A stretch of 5,322 nucleotides of DNA from positions 1 to 5,322 of the forward strand of contig JANPGU010000106.1 in assembly GCA_031424095.1 (NCBI GenBank), given 5' to 3'. The notes under the pieces are model-generated. The model searched no databases. It was given only the letters and a program-made list of their open reading frames with translations, and was not told the origin of the DNA. Origin of the DNA: ZC4RG30 sp031424095. GTDB taxonomy: Bacteria; Pseudomonadota; Gammaproteobacteria; Steroidobacterales; Steroidobacteraceae. The translations under genes and the position numbers were made by a program. Shown one piece after another: positions 4,179 to 5,322 of this stretch (position 1 is the stretch's first letter; each line of letters starts with the position of its first letter).

Positions 4179-5322
4179 ATGCGCAACGACAAACTGACCA
4201 GCCGCTTCCAGAACGCCCTGGCCGACGCCCAGTCGCTGGCCGTCGGCCACGACAATCAGATGATCGAGCCGGCGCATCTGCTGTCGGCCCTGCTGGATCA
4301 GCAGGGCGGCGGCCTGCGCCCGCTGTTCGCCAAGGCCGGCGCGAACCTCCCGAAGCTGAAGTCTGAGCTTGCCGCATTGCTGGACCGCCTGCCCCGGGTG
4401 GAAGGCGCACCGGGTGAAGTGCATGTCTCGCAGGACCTGTCGCGACTGCTGAACGTGACCGACAAGATCGCGCAACAGCGCGGCGACCAGTACATCTCGA
4501 GCGAACTGTTCGCGGTGGCGGCACTGGAAGACCGGGGCGAGCTGGGCAAGCTGCTCAAGGGCGCTGGCCTCACCAAGGCCAAACTCGAGGTCGCCATCAA
4601 TGAAGTGCGCGGCGGCGAACCCGTCAACGATGCGAACGCGGAAGAAAGCCGCGAGGCGCTGTCCAAATACACCGTCGACCTCACCGAGCTCGCCATCAAG
4701 GGCAAGCTCGATCCCGTGATCGGTCGCGACGACGAAATCCGCCGCACGATTCAGGTGCTGCAGCGGCGCACCAAGCACAACCCGGTGCTGATCGGTGAGC
4801 CCGGCGTCGGCAAGACCGCCATTGTCGAAGGTCTCGCGCAGCGCATCGTCAACGGTGAAGTGCCCGAGAGTCTCAAGAGCAAGCGGATCCTGTCACTGGA
4901 CATGGGCGCGCTGATCGCCGGCGCCAAGTTCCGCGGCGAATTCGAAGAGCGGCTCAAGGCCGTGCTGAAGGATCTGTCCAAGCAGGAAGGCCAGGTCATC
5001 CTGTTCATCGACGAGCTGCACACCATGGTGGGCGCCGGCAAGGCCGAAGGTTCCATGGATGCGGGCAACATGCTCAAGCCGGCGCTGGCGCGCGGCGAGC
5101 TGCATTGCGTCGGCGCAACCACGCTGGACGAATACCGCAAGTACATCGAAAAAGATGCCGCGCTGGAGCGCCGCTTCCAGAAAATCCTGGTCGGCGAGCC
5201 GACCGTGGAAGCGACCATCGCCATCCTGCGCGGCCTGAAAGAGCGCTACGAGGTGCACCACGGTGTGCGCATCCAAGACTCGGCTCTGGTCAGTGCAGCC
5301 GTGCTGTCGAACCGCTACCTCA
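4179..5322 (+). CDS. clpB: ATP-dependent disaggregase ClpB (Hsp100), N-terminal part (3' end outside window)
   Basis: ClpB is a hexameric AAA+ motor that pulls polypeptides out of aggregates together with DnaK/DnaJ/GrpE in the cytoplasm. The window holds the first 381 of about 860 residues; residue numbering through the first ATPase domain matches E. coli ClpB exactly. The N-terminal domain (about 1-145, opening MRNDKLTSRFQ) is followed by nucleotide-binding domain 1: KLDPVIGRDDEIRR (176-189), Walker A GEPGVGKT (206-213, K212), pore loop GAKFRGEFEER (248-258), Walker B VILFIDE (273-279, E279), MVGAGKAEGSMDAGNMLKPA (283-302) and arginine fingers R331/R332 in ALERRFQ. The aromatic pore residue is F251 where E. 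coli has Y251, a common exchange. The middle coiled coil and second ATPase domain lie beyond the edge. The start is fixed by homology; an ATG at 4168 is out of frame. No Shine-Dalgarno precedes it. It follows the ZIP gene by 30 bases and may have its own heat-shock promoter. Confidence 0.97.
   Translation, partial: MRNDKLTSRFQNALADAQSLAVGHDNQMIEPAHLLSALLDQQGGGLRPLFAKAGANLPKLKSELAALLDRLPRVEGAPGEVHVSQDLSRLLNVTDKIAQQRGDQYISSELFAVAALEDRGELGKLLKGAGLTKAKLEVAINEVRGGEPVNDANAEESREALSKYTVDLTELAIKGKLDPVIGRDDEIRRTIQVLQRRTKHNPVLIGEPGVGKTAIVEGLAQRIVNGEVPESLKSKRILSLDMGALIAGAKFRGEFEERLKAVLKDLSKQEGQVILFIDELHTMVGAGKAEGSMDAGNMLKPALARGELHCVGATTLDEYRKYIEKDAALERRFQKILVGEPTVEATIAILRGLKERYEVHHGVRIQDSALVSAAVLSNRYL

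Noticed and set aside
4251..4285. Departures of the ClpB N-domain from E. coli ClpB
   Set aside because: The differences are conservative and the length up to Walker A is identical, so nothing unusual is indicated.
3585..4778. 397-residue open frame on the minus strand across the ZIP gene and clpB
   Set aside because: It spans two conserved genes and their gap; long antisense frames are expected when third positions are mostly G/C.
1..5322. tRNA, rRNA, riboswitch, CRISPR array, insertion sequence, attachment site or defence genes
   Set aside because: Genes fill nearly the whole window, with gaps of 41 bases or less; I saw no array of repeats, no transposase motif and no structured RNA candidate beyond the short hairpin at 1618-1636.

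Overview
The window holds ordinary chromosomal housekeeping DNA from a GC-rich (roughly two-thirds GC by eye) Gram-negative bacterium. A bamD homologue means an outer membrane. The block bamD (divergent) / rluD-pgeF-...-clpB is the same order as bamD-rluD-yfiH-clpB in Escherichia coli, so a gammaproteobacterium is the best guess. The GC content, the glutamine-dependent type of NadE and the Trp-rich BamD tail suggest a Xanthomonadales/Nevskiales-like or similar GC-rich lineage, but this is only an impression from the proteins.

Layout: (1) 2-736, plus strand: C-terminal part of NAD+ synthase (nadE), cut by the window edge. (2) 738-1559, minus strand: complete outer-membrane lipoprotein gene bamD, converging on nadE with one base between the stop codons. 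(3) 1560-1600: a 41-base divergent gap between bamD and rluD. (4) Plus-strand cluster: rluD (1601-2587), pgeF (2587-3366, one-base overlap), a ZIP-family metal transporter (3363-4148, four-base ATGA overlap), and after a 30-base gap clpB (4179 to the edge, first 381 residues). No gene-free stretch is longer than 41 bases. I see no RNA gene, mobile element, CRISPR array or Rho-independent terminator.

The genes do not form one pathway. nadE makes the NAD cofactor, bamD assembles outer-membrane proteins, rluD modifies 23S rRNA, pgeF edits cell-wall precursors, the ZIP protein moves divalent metal, and clpB rescues aggregated proteins after heat shock. The tight overlaps imply that rluD, pgeF and the ZIP gene are co-transcribed. 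clpB has a candidate heat-shock (sigma-32 type) promoter of its own in the gap before it.

I did not find a new multi-gene system. The points most worth checking are: PgeF lacks the His of the family's Q-V-H-G motif, a metal ligand (it reads P-V-L-G), and sits beside an odd AT-rich patch; a transporter gene is inserted into an otherwise conserved gene order; the clpB promoter candidate would give a nearly leaderless mRNA; and a perfect GC hairpin lies at the 5' end of rluD, where the start codon is uncertain.
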